Positions 35,722 to 44,860 of a stretch of DNA of 64,000 nt are shown piece by piece. The DNA is from Leptolyngbyaceae cyanobacterium M33_DOE_097 (GTDB taxonomy: Bacteria > Cyanobacteriota > Cyanobacteriia > Leptolyngbyales > Leptolyngbyaceae). The stretch's first letter is position 1. Every line of letters begins with the position of its first letter. The notes under the pieces were generated by a model. It was given only the letters and a program-made list of their open reading frames with translations. It was not told the DNA's origin and made no database searches. Both the position numbers and the translations under genes were made by a program. The stretch spans positions 1-64,000 of the forward strand of contig DVDV01000408.1 of assembly GCA_015296075.1 (NCBI GenBank). The letters are read 5' to 3'.

Positions 35722-38016
35722 ATGGAAAGTGAACGTCAGCCACTCCCAATCGAAGCCAACGCCAGTCGCTTGAAGTGGTTACCTCTTCCAAGTGCCCCAC
35801 AAGACAGCGATGAAGGTGGGCTTAACCTGGGACAAGTGTTTGGGGCTTTACGCCGTAAGCTACCTGTGATTGCTGGCGTTGCAACGGTTGTTGCTTCAGG
35901 GGCCGTTCTTCGGGCAATGAGCAGCACCCCTACTTATGCCTCTAGCTTTGAAATTCTAACTAAGCCAGTAACGGTTGAAACCCAGGTACTCTCGTCTGTT
36001 CCCCAAACCCTGAGTAATAAGGAACAACCTCCGGCTGGATCTGAATCTGTTGATCAAACAAAATTAAAGTTGCTCAAGAGTCCTAGCTTGCTGGCCCCGA
36101 TCGCCAAGCAACTTAAGTCAAAATATCCTGACATTACGTCTGATGAACTGTCCGCCAATCTAGTGGTTCTTCCTTTACCAAACAGTGAGATTCTCAACGT
36201 TGCTTACCAGGACAAAAATCGAGAAAAAGTCAAAGATGTGCTCAACTTGGTTTCTGCCGCCTACTTAAAATACAGCCTGGATGAGCGGCTGGCCGATGTA
36301 CAGCAGGGGATTGACTTTGTGGATGTCCAGCTACCCCAGCTAGAGAAACGGGTACAGAATATTCAAGACAAACTCCAAACTTTCCGCCAACAGTACAACC
36401 TGATTGACCCCGATTCTGCCTCGAAGCAACTCGCCGATCAGACTGCCAGTATTGCTCAGCAACGACTTGAGACACAAGTTCGGCTCAATGAAGCACGAGC
36501 GCTCTTCGCTGACATTCAAAGACAGTTTTCGCAACGGTCAAATGAACGAGTGACCTCCTCAGCGTTGAGTGAAAATCCGCGCTATCAGGCCTTGCTAAAT
36601 CAACTCCTTGAGATTGAAAGCCAGATCGCGAAAGAGTCAAGCCTCTTCCGTGAAGATACGCCCAATATCCAGGTTTTACGAGACCAAAAAAATAATCTTT
36701 TACCTCTGTTGGAGCGAGAAGGTGCGCGGGTTGAAGATGGCCTTGCTAGCCGAATTCGAGAACTAGAAGCGCGAAATCAAATTTTGGCTCAGACCGAGCA
36801 AGTCCTGATTCAACGGGTTAAAAATCTGTCTATTGTTTCGCGTCAGTATGCCGATATTCAGCAGGAACTCAAAATTGCAAACGAGAACCTGAATCAGTTT
36901 CTGGCGAAGCGCGAAGCCCTCCGGATTGACGCTGGCCAGAAGAAAACGCCCTGGCAAGTTTTAACGCCTCCGGGTGAGCCAGTGCCATCTGCCACCAACG
37001 TCAAACGGTCAGCTATGCTGGGCGTCATTTTAGGCTTGCTGTTGGGGGTTGGTGCAGCGCTCTTGCTCGATCGCCTGAGCAACGTGGTCTATACCTCCAA
37101 AGAAGCTAAGCTTGCCAGCAAACTGCCGTTGTTGGGCGTAATTCCCTTTTATGCTGGTTTGGGTGAAACCGAAAAAGTCTCCCTTACAACCAACTTCTCT
37201 GAGTTGTTGAACCACGTCCAGCAGCGACTGGGGCTAGAAGCTGGCAAATCAAACTCTTACTCCACGTCTCCTTTCTATGAGGCGTTTCGATCGCTCTTCA
37301 CCAACATTCAGTTACTCAATTCTGATACACAGATTCGCTCCTTTGTGATTACCTCTTCCGTTCCCGGTGAAGGGAAATCAACTGTGGCAATTTACCTGGC
37401 CCAAGCGGCGGCGGCTTTAGGTCAACGGGTTTTGCTAGTAGATACTGACTTACGCTTACCCCAAATTCATAATCGCCTAGAGCTGCTGAATGGTTATGGC
37501 CTCAGTAATTTGATTGCCTCGGAAGAGTTAACGCTGGATCAGGTGGTGCAGCAATCTCATTTAGATAGTGATCTGTATGTCTTAACGGCAGGCCAGATTC
37601 CGCCTGACCCAACTAAACTGCTGTCTTCCAAGAAGATGCAAGCCCTCATGGAGCAATGTCGGGCTGAATACGATCTGGTGATCTATGACTCCCCCCCGTT
37701 GATTGGGCTAGCAGATACCAAGCTGATTGCCTCTAAAACCGATGGAATTGCGATGGTTGTGGGTCTGGGCAAGGTGAAAAACTCTGAGTTTACCCGTTCT
37801 CTCGATGACTTGAAATCATTCCCTGGCGTTGTTTTGGGCATTATTGCCAACGGCTCAAAAGAACAAGATAAGAACCGATATTCTTACCATCGCTACTTCA
37901 ATAATGGGGTGGATGCAGGATTGCAAGAACCCGCCCAGCTACCAACCCCCGCCCTTCCAACGATCGCCCTTGAACGGCCAGTCGGTGAAGACTTCAGCAA
38001 AAGCGTCAGCAAGTAA
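35722..38016 (+). CDS. Polysaccharide biosynthesis tyrosine autokinase (Wzc/BY-kinase)
   Basis: A 764-residue inner-membrane co-polymerase and kinase. It has a Wzz domain with an N-terminal transmembrane helix (KLPVIAGVATVVASGAVLRA), a long periplasmic coiled coil (about 170-400), a second helix (AMLGVILGLLLGVGAALLLD) and a cytoplasmic BY-kinase domain. The kinase motifs are Walker A SSVPGEGKST, Walker A' LLVDTDLRLPQ and Walker B LVIYDSPPLIG. The C-terminal Tyr residues (RYSYHRYFNNG) are a modest cluster compared with E. coli Wzc. It controls chain length and secretion with the SLBB protein upstream. ATG at 35722. Confidence 0.94.
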   Translation: MESERQPLPIEANASRLKWLPLPSAPQDSDEGGLNLGQVFGALRRKLPVIAGVATVVASGAVLRAMSSTPTYASSFEILTKPVTVETQVLSSVPQTLSNKEQPPAGSESVDQTKLKLLKSPSLLAPIAKQLKSKYPDITSDELSANLVVLPLPNSEILNVAYQDKNREKVKDVLNLVSAAYLKYSLDERLADVQQGIDFVDVQLPQLEKRVQNIQDKLQTFRQQYNLIDPDSASKQLADQTASIAQQRLETQVRLNEARALFADIQRQFSQRSNERVTSSALSENPRYQALLNQLLEIESQIAKESSLFREDTPNIQVLRDQKNNLLPLLEREGARVEDGLASRIRELEARNQILAQTEQVLIQRVKNLSIVSRQYADIQQELKIANENLNQFLAKREALRIDAGQKKTPWQVLTPPGEPVPSATNVKRSAMLGVILGLLLGVGAALLLDRLSNVVYTSKEAKLASKLPLLGVIPFYAGLGETEKVSLTTNFSELLNHVQQRLGLEAGKSNSYSTSPFYEAFRSLFTNIQLLNSDTQIRSFVITSSVPGEGKSTVAIYLAQAAAALGQRVLLVDTDLRLPQIHNRLELLNGYGLSNLIASEELTLDQVVQQSHLDSDLYVLTAGQIPPDPTKLLSSKKMQALMEQCRAEYDLVIYDSPPLIGLADTKLIASKTDGIAMVVGLGKVKNSEFTRSLDDLKSFPGVVLGIIANGSKEQDKNRYSYHRYFNNGVDAGLQEPAQLPTPALPTIALERPVGEDFSKSVSK

Positions 38017-38099
38017 GCGATCGCGGTGGCAAAAAGAGATGCTTTAGCAATTGGGTGAAGCGCGTGTAGTATATTTGAATTACTCTCTTGCAGTCGCTT

Positions 38100-39353
38100 A
38101 TGCCACGGTTTCTTCACATTGCGGATATCCATCTGGGTTATGACAAATACGACAACCCAGAGCGGACAAAAGACTTTTACTTTGCGCTGCAAGATGTAAT
38201 TGATCGTTACGCGATCGCGGCAAACGTTGATTTTGTGCTGATCGCTGGAGATTTATTTGAGCATCGCAACCTCCAGCCCCACATTCTCAACCAGGCTCAA
38301 CTCTGTCTCGATCAGCTCAAACAAGCCAATATTCCCGTCCTGGCGATCGAAGGAAACCACGATAATCGCCCCTATGGCACAAAGACAAGCTGGCTTCGGT
38401 ACTTAGCCGATTGGGGCTTACTCATGCTACTAGAGCCTGAGTTAAACGCAGAGGGTGTCATGGTTTACACACACTGGAATCCGGAGAGCAAACGTGGCGG
38501 CTACATCGATTTGCCCTGTGGAATCCGGGTTTTGGGTTCGCAGTGGTATGGCACCTCAGCCCCCCGCGCGATCGCCACGATTGCTGCTGCGATTCAAACG
38601 CTGCCGCCTGCTGCTGGATCTACTGTGATGATGTTTCACCACGGGTTAGAAGGCCAAATTGCCCGCTATGAGGGGGCTTTGCGTTACGCTGACCTGCTAC
38701 CGCTGCAAGAGGTCGGTGTGAGTTATCTAGCGCTGGGGCACATTCACAAAAACTACGCCAGAGAAGGCTGGGTGTTTAACCCTGGCTCGCTTGAAGCCAA
38801 TAATGTCGAAGAAGCCGGGTATCAGCGGGGCGCTTATCTGGTCGAAGTCACACCCGCAGGCTTTGAAGCAGAACTCAAACAAGACTACTACCAGCGCTCG
38901 TGCGTGCGGTTGCGGTTAACGGCTAAAGGGCAGGAAACACAAGCCGAAATTGAAGCAGCTGCGATCGCCACTGTCCAAACGGCGATCGCCAAGGGACACA
39001 TTGTGACGGAGGAGCAACCCATCGTTGAGTTGAAAATTGACGGAAAAATTGGGTTCGATCGCTTGGAACTCAACACCCGTCAGCTTCAGCATGAGTTGCA
39101 ACAGCTCAGTAATGCGCTCATCTTTTTGCTCAAATTTGACGCAGAGTCAATTGAATTTGAGACGCACATTACCGAAGAGGCCAACCGCCTTCAGATCGAG
39201 CAAGAGATCTTTACTGACATGCTGGCCGCTCACAATACCTACAAGGCAAAAGCCCAAGAATTAGCACTTGGGCTGATTGAGCTAAAAGATCAGCAAATGC
39301 AAGGTCATTCCGAAGAGGAAATGTATGAGTTTGCCAAGAATTTGTTGATCTAG
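38100..39353 (+). CDS. SbcD-like DNA repair exonuclease (metallophosphoesterase)
   Basis: A 417-residue protein. The calcineurin-like phosphoesterase domain shows all metal motifs: LHIADIHLGYDK, VLIAGDLFEHR, AIEGNHDNRP, MMFHHGLEGQ and ALGHIHKNY. The C-terminal part has a capping domain and a helical tail that in SbcD relatives binds SbcC. It would be the nuclease subunit of an SbcCD/Mre11-Rad50-type complex. No sbcC gene is in the window. ATG at 38100 is chosen because it starts directly at the first beta strand (MPRFLHIADIH). Confidence 0.92.
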   Translation: MPRFLHIADIHLGYDKYDNPERTKDFYFALQDVIDRYAIAANVDFVLIAGDLFEHRNLQPHILNQAQLCLDQLKQANIPVLAIEGNHDNRPYGTKTSWLRYLADWGLLMLLEPELNAEGVMVYTHWNPESKRGGYIDLPCGIRVLGSQWYGTSAPRAIATIAAAIQTLPPAAGSTVMMFHHGLEGQIARYEGALRYADLLPLQEVGVSYLALGHIHKNYAREGWVFNPGSLEANNVEEAGYQRGAYLVEVTPAGFEAELKQDYYQRSCVRLRLTAKGQETQAEIEAAAIATVQTAIAKGHIVTEEQPIVELKIDGKIGFDRLELNTRQLQHELQQLSNALIFLLKFDAESIEFETHITEEANRLQIEQEIFTDMLAAHNTYKAKAQELALGLIELKDQQMQGHSEEEMYEFAKNLLI

Positions 39354-39531
39354 GCAGGTGAATGGTTAAAGGGGATGAAGCCGGATCTGGAGAAGTCAAT
39401 CAAACAAATTAGAAAGCTTTAAGGCAAGTCCTGTCCCGATCGCTTGCGCGGCAAGACATTGCTAGATCTAACCAACTTTGCTGTTAATTCGACGTGAGTT
39501 TTGAGACAAAAAACGCGAGCCTAGATCGCCT

Positions 39532-40200
39532 CTATCTCGCTTCGCTGCCAGTTTGATTCAAAATATCAAGTGCGTATTGAGCCGCAATCAGGCTGAGCTT
39601 AGCCTTCTCAACATCGGAGAGAACTTCCCAATCGGCTTCTCGCACAGAAATCTCAACGGGCTTGGGCTGCGAAGAACGCAGGGCAAAAGCAAGCGGACGT
39701 GCTTGAACGCCAAGGTCTTCTAGCGTCCAGCCAGACAGCGCAGGAAGCACATCTTGAGCGGTTTGCACGAGTTGGTCGGCAAAGCTTTGAGTTGAGGTTG
39801 CAACTTGGGCCGCCCGTTGCGCGATCGCCTGAAGGAGGGTTTGCGGCACCCGCCCAAACCGTTCTTGCAAAGAGGTTTGCACTGTTGTCTCAGAAAACAG
39901 GCTATCTAAACCAGCAAAAAATGAACCTGCTTGTTGCTCAATCTCAGCATCAGAAAAACCAGCAAAAACATCTTGTGATTCAGCAAAGGCGGGGTCGGCA
40001 TCAGGAGCCGCCGGATTCCAGGGGTAAGAGATGCGGGATTGGGGCTGATCAGCAACACTGATCCCATCTTCAGCCACTGTGCCGTCATCATCTAAGGTAT
40101 AGCTAACGCCTTCAGCCTTCAGCAAAGCTTGAAGTAAATCTTGCTCAATATGAGCCGCACGATCGCTCAAACCATCGGAACACATAGCCTTGTTTTCCAT
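39532..40200 (-). CDS. Hypothetical 222-aa protein
   Basis: A soluble acidic protein with no recognised domain. It has an N-terminal helix (AAHIEQDLLQALLKAEGVSY), an Asp/Pro-rich middle, and a helical C-terminal half (RVPQTLLQAIAQRAAQVATS, VEKAKLSLIAAQYALDILNQ). ATG at 40200 (MENKAM) is used; an in-frame start 78 bases upstream adds a basic stretch that looks non-coding. Function unknown. It converges with the SbcD-like gene across a 178-bp gap. Confidence 0.7.
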   Translation of the reverse strand: MENKAMCSDGLSDRAAHIEQDLLQALLKAEGVSYTLDDDGTVAEDGISVADQPQSRISYPWNPAAPDADPAFAESQDVFAGFSDAEIEQQAGSFFAGLDSLFSETTVQTSLQERFGRVPQTLLQAIAQRAAQVATSTQSFADQLVQTAQDVLPALSGWTLEDLGVQARPLAFALRSSQPKPVEISVREADWEVLSDVEKAKLSLIAAQYALDILNQTGSEAR

Positions 40201-40477
40201 TTCGGGACTCCTGCATACACTGACACACGGGCGGTGTTTTGTTTTGGTAGGGCTAGCTACAGGCTGATCTTTGATCATTCCGCATAGGTCATTGAAAATC
40301 TATTGTTTTGCGGAAATGTTCTCTATCAAACGGCTCAGCAAAACGATTTTAGAGCCTTTGTTGATTTTACAGGCGCTTGTCAAACCAGGTGTCCTATCAA
40401 TTGGACTAATTAGCGGTTGTCATCAAGCGTACTCAACTTTCAACCAGTGAAACAGGTTTCTAACGCCCTTTCAGGTA

Positions 40478-40514
40478 GCAGGCAATCGTTTATTAACACC
40501 AGGTTAACCTGCTA
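40478..40514 (+). other. Inverted repeat upstream of cNMP-binding gene
   Basis: TAGCAGG / CCTGCTA encloses the 10-bp palindrome AGGTTAACCT. It sits about 55-90 bases before the start of the cyclic-nucleotide-binding gene, where it could be an operator. Nothing else stands out in 40201-40566. Confidence 0.3.
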
Positions 40515-40566
40515 GCAGTATTCTAATTCGGCACTTCAATTTGACCCATAGGGAGAAAAAGCGGTT

Positions 40567-40938
40567 ATGTTAGAGCCAGTTCAGACGGTGCAAATTTTTG
40601 AAGATAAAGCCGATATCCAGGCATTTAGTGCAGGGCAAGAAATCTTCAAACAAGGCGAAGTGGGCCAATGTTTGTATGGCATTCTCGATGGGGAAGTTGA
40701 GATGCAAGTCAACGGGAAAGTTGTTGAAACCCTACTTAAGGGCGACATTTTTGGTGAAGGTGCTTTAGTTCATATCGATAAAACTCGCTACTCTACCGCG
40801 ATCGCCAAAACAAACTGTAAGTTAGCTGCAATGACTGAACGGCACTTCATTTTTGCTGTGCAAGAAACCCCTATGTTTGCCCTAGAAGTTATGCGGAGTT
40901 ACTCCGATCGCTTCCGCAGACTCAAGTCAATGATGTAA
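40567..40938 (+). CDS. Stand-alone cyclic nucleotide-binding domain protein
   Basis: A 123-residue protein that is almost wholly one cNMP-binding domain: FSAGQEIFKQGEVGQCLYGI, LDGEVEMQVNG, LLKGDIFGEGALV (the phosphate-binding cassette with its Glu) and RYSTAIAKTNCKLAAMTERH. No DNA-binding or catalytic domain follows, only a short C-terminal helix (YSDRFRRLKSMM). Such proteins can act as sensors or partner subunits. The Arg that usually contacts the phosphate is displaced by KTRYSTA, so ligand binding is plausible but uncertain. ATG at 40567 has GGGAG upstream. Confidence 0.9.
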   Translation: MLEPVQTVQIFEDKADIQAFSAGQEIFKQGEVGQCLYGILDGEVEMQVNGKVVETLLKGDIFGEGALVHIDKTRYSTAIAKTNCKLAAMTERHFIFAVQETPMFALEVMRSYSDRFRRLKSMM

Positions 40939-40974
40939 TTTTGTGTGCTGGCTTTTGCAAAACACAACCAGCCA

Positions 40975-41000
40975 GTCCGGTTGGCCACCAACCTGGCAAG
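40975..41000 (+). repeat. Hairpin after the cNMP-binding gene
   Basis: GGTTGG-cca-CCAACC (40979-40993) with flanking CCAG / CTGG forms a strong stem 37 bases after the stop. No T-run follows, so it may act as an RNA end or be a dispersed palindrome rather than a terminator. Confidence 0.4.
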
Positions 41001-41064
41001 CTAGAGTTAGCGTCTCCTAAAGTTTGTGAGGTGATGCTACGTGTCTGTGATCTTATTGCTATAC

Positions 41065-41085
41065 GGGTTTGGCAATGCCAAACCC
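41065..41085. repeat. Perfect REP-like palindrome
   Basis: GGGTTTGGC-aat-GCCAAACCC is a perfect 9-bp stem with a three-base loop, in the 262-bp gap between the cNMP-binding gene and ackA. It looks like a dispersed cyanobacterial palindrome. I find no second copy in this window. Confidence 0.55.
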
Positions 41086-41200
41086 CTTCCTCCCAAAGCT
41101 GTAGCAAATGTTAAACCTGGTCAGACTTTTAGCGATCGCTACAAAGCATCGTCTGGGGGATCTGCTAGGGTGATCGTGAACCGCTAACCAACTGCTTGTT

Positions 41201-42439
41201 ATGAAAATTCTGGTGATGAACGCCGGATCCAGCAGTCAAAAGAGCTGCCTCTACGAGTTACCCAATGGGAAACTGCCGCAGCAACCACCCGATCCTTTAT
41301 GGGAAGGTCAAATTTCATGGGTGGATGGAGAAGACCACGCCTCTGTGAAAGTCAAAACCGCGCACGGTGCAGCCTTGCAGACGAAGTTTCCGCCTGAGTC
41401 ACGTGGTGAAGACACGATTCAACTGCTGAAAACCCTGACTAGTGGTGACACCCAGGTGATTGGCTCCCCCGACGAAATTGAGATCGTAGGGCATCGGGTC
41501 GTGCATGGAGGCAGCAAATGTCGTCAAAGCACCCGCATCACTGAAGAGGTTAAAACCGAGATTGAGCAGCTTTCAGACTTTGCTCCCATCCATAACCCGG
41601 TGAATTTAGAAGGGATCAAAATTACAGAAGCTTTTTTAGGGGCAGATGTGCCTCAAGTGGCGGTGTTTGACACAGCCTTTCACGCTGATTTGCCGCCAGC
41701 CGCGTACGTTTATCCCGGTCGGTATGAATGGTTAGAACAGGGAATTCGCCGCTACGGGTTCCACGGCATCAGCCATCAATATTGTGCCAATCGCGCGGCT
41801 CAGTTGCTGGGGCGAGACTTGCAAGAACTGCGGCTTCTGACCTGTCATTTGGGCAATGGTGCGTCGCTGACGGCCATTCGCAATGGTCGCAGTGTTGATA
41901 CAACGATGGGGTTTACGCCCCTAGAAGGCTTAATGATGGGCAGTCGATCTGGGTCGATTGATCCCGGCATTTTGATTCGCCTGTTGCGACAAGACCACTA
42001 CACCGTCGATCAGCTCGATACGTTATTGAATAAGAAGTCCGGCTTAGAAGGGCTTTCGGGTATCTCAAACGACTTGCGCGATATTGAAGCCGCGATCGCC
42101 ACAGGGAATGAGCAAGCCAAACTGGCGCTAGATGTTTACATTCACCGTTTGCGGTGGCACATGGGCGCGATGTTGCCGAGTTTGGGTGGTATAGACGCGA
42201 TTATTTTTACGGCAGGTGTCGGGGAGAATGCACCGAAAATTCGCGCTGAAGCCTGCGCTGCTTTTGGCTTCTTAGGGGTTGAGATTGACCCTGCCAAAAA
42301 TGAAAGCCAACCAGTCGATCAAGATATTGCAACCCCTAACTCTAAGGTGCGGGTTCTCGTGATTCACACGCAGGAAGATTGGGCGATCGCGCAGGAATGC
42401 TGGCAAATCTACCACAATCCCCAGCTAGGTCAGCTTTGA
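41201..42439 (+). CDS. ackA: Acetate kinase
   Basis: A 412-residue ASKHA-fold kinase that interconverts acetyl phosphate plus ADP with acetate plus ATP. The N-terminal signature MKILVMNAGSSSQKSCLYEL is present, as are HRVVHGG, FDTAFHADLPP, YGFHGISHQYC (catalytic His), CHLGNGASLTAI and FTAGVGENAPKIR. The length is normal. No phosphotransacetylase gene lies beside it, so its acetyl phosphate may come from a phosphoketolase such as the candidate at 28916-31120. Start ATG 41201. Confidence 0.97.
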   Translation: MKILVMNAGSSSQKSCLYELPNGKLPQQPPDPLWEGQISWVDGEDHASVKVKTAHGAALQTKFPPESRGEDTIQLLKTLTSGDTQVIGSPDEIEIVGHRVVHGGSKCRQSTRITEEVKTEIEQLSDFAPIHNPVNLEGIKITEAFLGADVPQVAVFDTAFHADLPPAAYVYPGRYEWLEQGIRRYGFHGISHQYCANRAAQLLGRDLQELRLLTCHLGNGASLTAIRNGRSVDTTMGFTPLEGLMMGSRSGSIDPGILIRLLRQDHYTVDQLDTLLNKKSGLEGLSGISNDLRDIEAAIATGNEQAKLALDVYIHRLRWHMGAMLPSLGGIDAIIFTAGVGENAPKIRAEACAAFGFLGVEIDPAKNESQPVDQDIATPNSKVRVLVIHTQEDWAIAQECWQIYHNPQLGQL

Positions 42440-42589
42440 CGAATTATCACAAACAGCAGCGTATTAATTGAATCAGCGCCATAAAGAAAGTATTGGGAAT
42501 GCGCGATCGGTGCCTGATGTGTTCCAGCTTACTTCTCATTCAGGCGCGACTTTGGCAACATCGTATACATTCAACCCCCGCTACTTGTT

Positions 42590-44758
42590 ATGACTCAGGC
42601 ACCCCCCAAAGCTCCCTCTGTGAATTTAGATGACCCCAAGTATTACTTCAATCAACAATTGAGCTGGTTGGAGTTTAATCGGCGTGTGTTGCACGAGGCA
42701 ATGGATGCACGCAACCCGCTGCTTGAACGTGTCAAGTTTGCTGCCATTTTTAGCTCTAACCTCGATGAATTCTTTATGGTGCGGGTCGCCATTCTCAAAG
42801 AAGAAATCGAAGCCAACATTAAAAAACTCAGTCCAGACGGTCGTACGCCTGAGCAAATCCTCAATGCAATTAGCGATAATCTACGTCCGCTAGTGACGGC
42901 TCAATCCGAGTTGTTTGAGTACCAGTTACGGCCTCGACTAGCTGACGAGGGCATTCATATTTTGGAATATATTGATTTATCAGATGAACAGAAAGCGTAT
43001 GTCCAAAACTATTTCTGTGAGCGGTTGCATCCCCTGCTAACTCCACTGGCTGTCGATACTGTTCATCCCTTCCCGCAGATGTCAAACATGAGTTTAAATC
43101 TGGCGGTTGTTGTCAAAGACCCCGAATCAGAAGAAGAGCAATTCGCGCGTGTCAAAGTCCCTGGAAGTCTACCGCGTTTTCTGCAACTGCCACCTGAACT
43201 GCAATACCTACCCTCTTCGCTCAAAAAGCAGAAGGGCAAATCGATTATTTGGTTAGGCATACCGATGGAGCAAGTCATTGCTCACAACCTGGATACGCTG
43301 TTTTACGGCATGGTGATTCAGGAGTATTACCCGTTTCGCATCACACGTGACTCCGACATTGACTATGAGGATGAAGAAAGTGGCAACCTTCTGCAAGCTA
43401 TTCAGCAAGTATTGCGCAAACGGCATTTTGCAGGTTCAGTTGTGCGGCTTGAAATTCTCAAAGATACCTCTGAGTTTGTGCGTAACACCTTGATTCAAGG
43501 CATGGAGCTAGAAGAACAAGATGTCTACGATGTTGAAGGGTTGTTGGGCTTAAAGGATCTATTTGCGATTACCGGAGCCGCCCGCCCCGACTTGAAAGAT
43601 CCGCCCTTTAACCCAGTCATTCCGCCCCGGTTGAAGCCCGTTGCGGCCCAAAACTCCAGTGATGGTAAGTCTCAACAAGATATATTTTCCATTCTGCGGG
43701 AGGGAGATGTACTACTGCATCACCCTTATGAGTCGTTTACGGCATCAGTGGAGCTGTTTATTACCCAGGCTGCCTATGATCCCAGTGTAAAAGCGATTAA
43801 GATGACGCTCTATCGGACTTCGAGTGGGTCACCGATCGTCAAATCCTTAATTGCTGCGGCTGAAAATCGCAAGCAAGTTGTTGCCCTGGTGGAGTTAAAA
43901 GCTCGCTTTGACGAAGAGAGCAACATTAACTGGGCGCAACAACTTGAAGACGCAGGCGTGCATGTGGTTTATGGGGTAACAGGGTTAAAGACCCATACCA
44001 AAATTGCGTTAGTCGCTCGTCAAGAAGGAGAAACAATTCGCCGTTATGTGCATGTTGGCACCGGAAACTACAACTCAAAAACAGCAGGACTTTATACCGA
44101 TTTAGGTTTACTCACTTGTCAGGAAGAACTAGGTGCCGACCTGACTGACTTGTTCAACTACCTGACTGGTTTCTCAAAACAGCGGGTGTATCGTAAGTTG
44201 CTGGTTGCACCTGTATCTCTCCGAGATCGCATGGTTGCCATGATTGACCGCGAGATTGAACACTGCAAAGCGGGTAAGGCAGGCCATATCATCGCCAAGA
44301 TGAATGCTCTGGTCGATAAGCCAATGGTGAAGAAGCTCTATGAAGCGGCGATCGCTGGGGTCAAGATTGAGTTGATTATTCGGGGTATGTGTTGCCTGTT
44401 ACCCGGTTTGCCCGGTATCAGCGAAAATATTCGTGTGATTAGCATTGTCGGTCGCTACCTGGAACACTCGCGCATCTTCTACTTCCAGAATGACGGTGAT
44501 GAAGAGGTCTACATTGGCAGTGCCGACTGGATGACCCGCAACCTCGATCGCCGGGTCGAAGCCGTGACTCCGGTGGAAGATCCAAAACTGCTAGCCGAGT
44601 TGAAGGAACTGCTACACATTTTCTGGGACGATAACCGCAACGCCTGGGAATTGCAATCAGACGGCACTTACAGGCAGCGCCAACCCTCACCCGAAGAACC
44701 GGATTACGCCGCTCAAACTGTGCTGATGCAACGAGCACTCAAAGCTGCAAAAGGTTAG
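42590..44758 (+). CDS. ppk1: Polyphosphate kinase 1
   Basis: A 722-residue enzyme that polymerises the gamma phosphate of ATP into polyphosphate. The N-terminal domain (YYFNQQLSWLEFNRRVLHEA), head domain, and two phospholipase-D-like C-terminal domains are complete. Motifs include DVLLHHPYESF, MTLYRTSSGSPIVKSL, GLKTHTKIALV with the autophosphorylated His, and YLEHSRIFYF with the second catalytic His. ATG at 42590. The gap from ackA is 150 bp, and both genes read rightward. Confidence 0.97.
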   Translation: MTQAPPKAPSVNLDDPKYYFNQQLSWLEFNRRVLHEAMDARNPLLERVKFAAIFSSNLDEFFMVRVAILKEEIEANIKKLSPDGRTPEQILNAISDNLRPLVTAQSELFEYQLRPRLADEGIHILEYIDLSDEQKAYVQNYFCERLHPLLTPLAVDTVHPFPQMSNMSLNLAVVVKDPESEEEQFARVKVPGSLPRFLQLPPELQYLPSSLKKQKGKSIIWLGIPMEQVIAHNLDTLFYGMVIQEYYPFRITRDSDIDYEDEESGNLLQAIQQVLRKRHFAGSVVRLEILKDTSEFVRNTLIQGMELEEQDVYDVEGLLGLKDLFAITGAARPDLKDPPFNPVIPPRLKPVAAQNSSDGKSQQDIFSILREGDVLLHHPYESFTASVELFITQAAYDPSVKAIKMTLYRTSSGSPIVKSLIAAAENRKQVVALVELKARFDEESNINWAQQLEDAGVHVVYGVTGLKTHTKIALVARQEGETIRRYVHVGTGNYNSKTAGLYTDLGLLTCQEELGADLTDLFNYLTGFSKQRVYRKLLVAPVSLRDRMVAMIDREIEHCKAGKAGHIIAKMNALVDKPMVKKLYEAAIAGVKIELIIRGMCCLLPGLPGISENIRVISIVGRYLEHSRIFYFQNDGDEEVYIGSADWMTRNLDRRVEAVTPVEDPKLLAELKELLHIFWDDNRNAWELQSDGTYRQRQPSPEEPDYAAQTVLMQRALKAAKG

Positions 44759-44860
44759 TCATGTAAGGCGATTCGTTTCGATCGCTTGACTCTGGCTAGA
44801 TGTCAGGCGATCGCTGGTTGAGTTAAAACCGTTCTCAAGTCGCTACAGAGAGGAAAGTGA

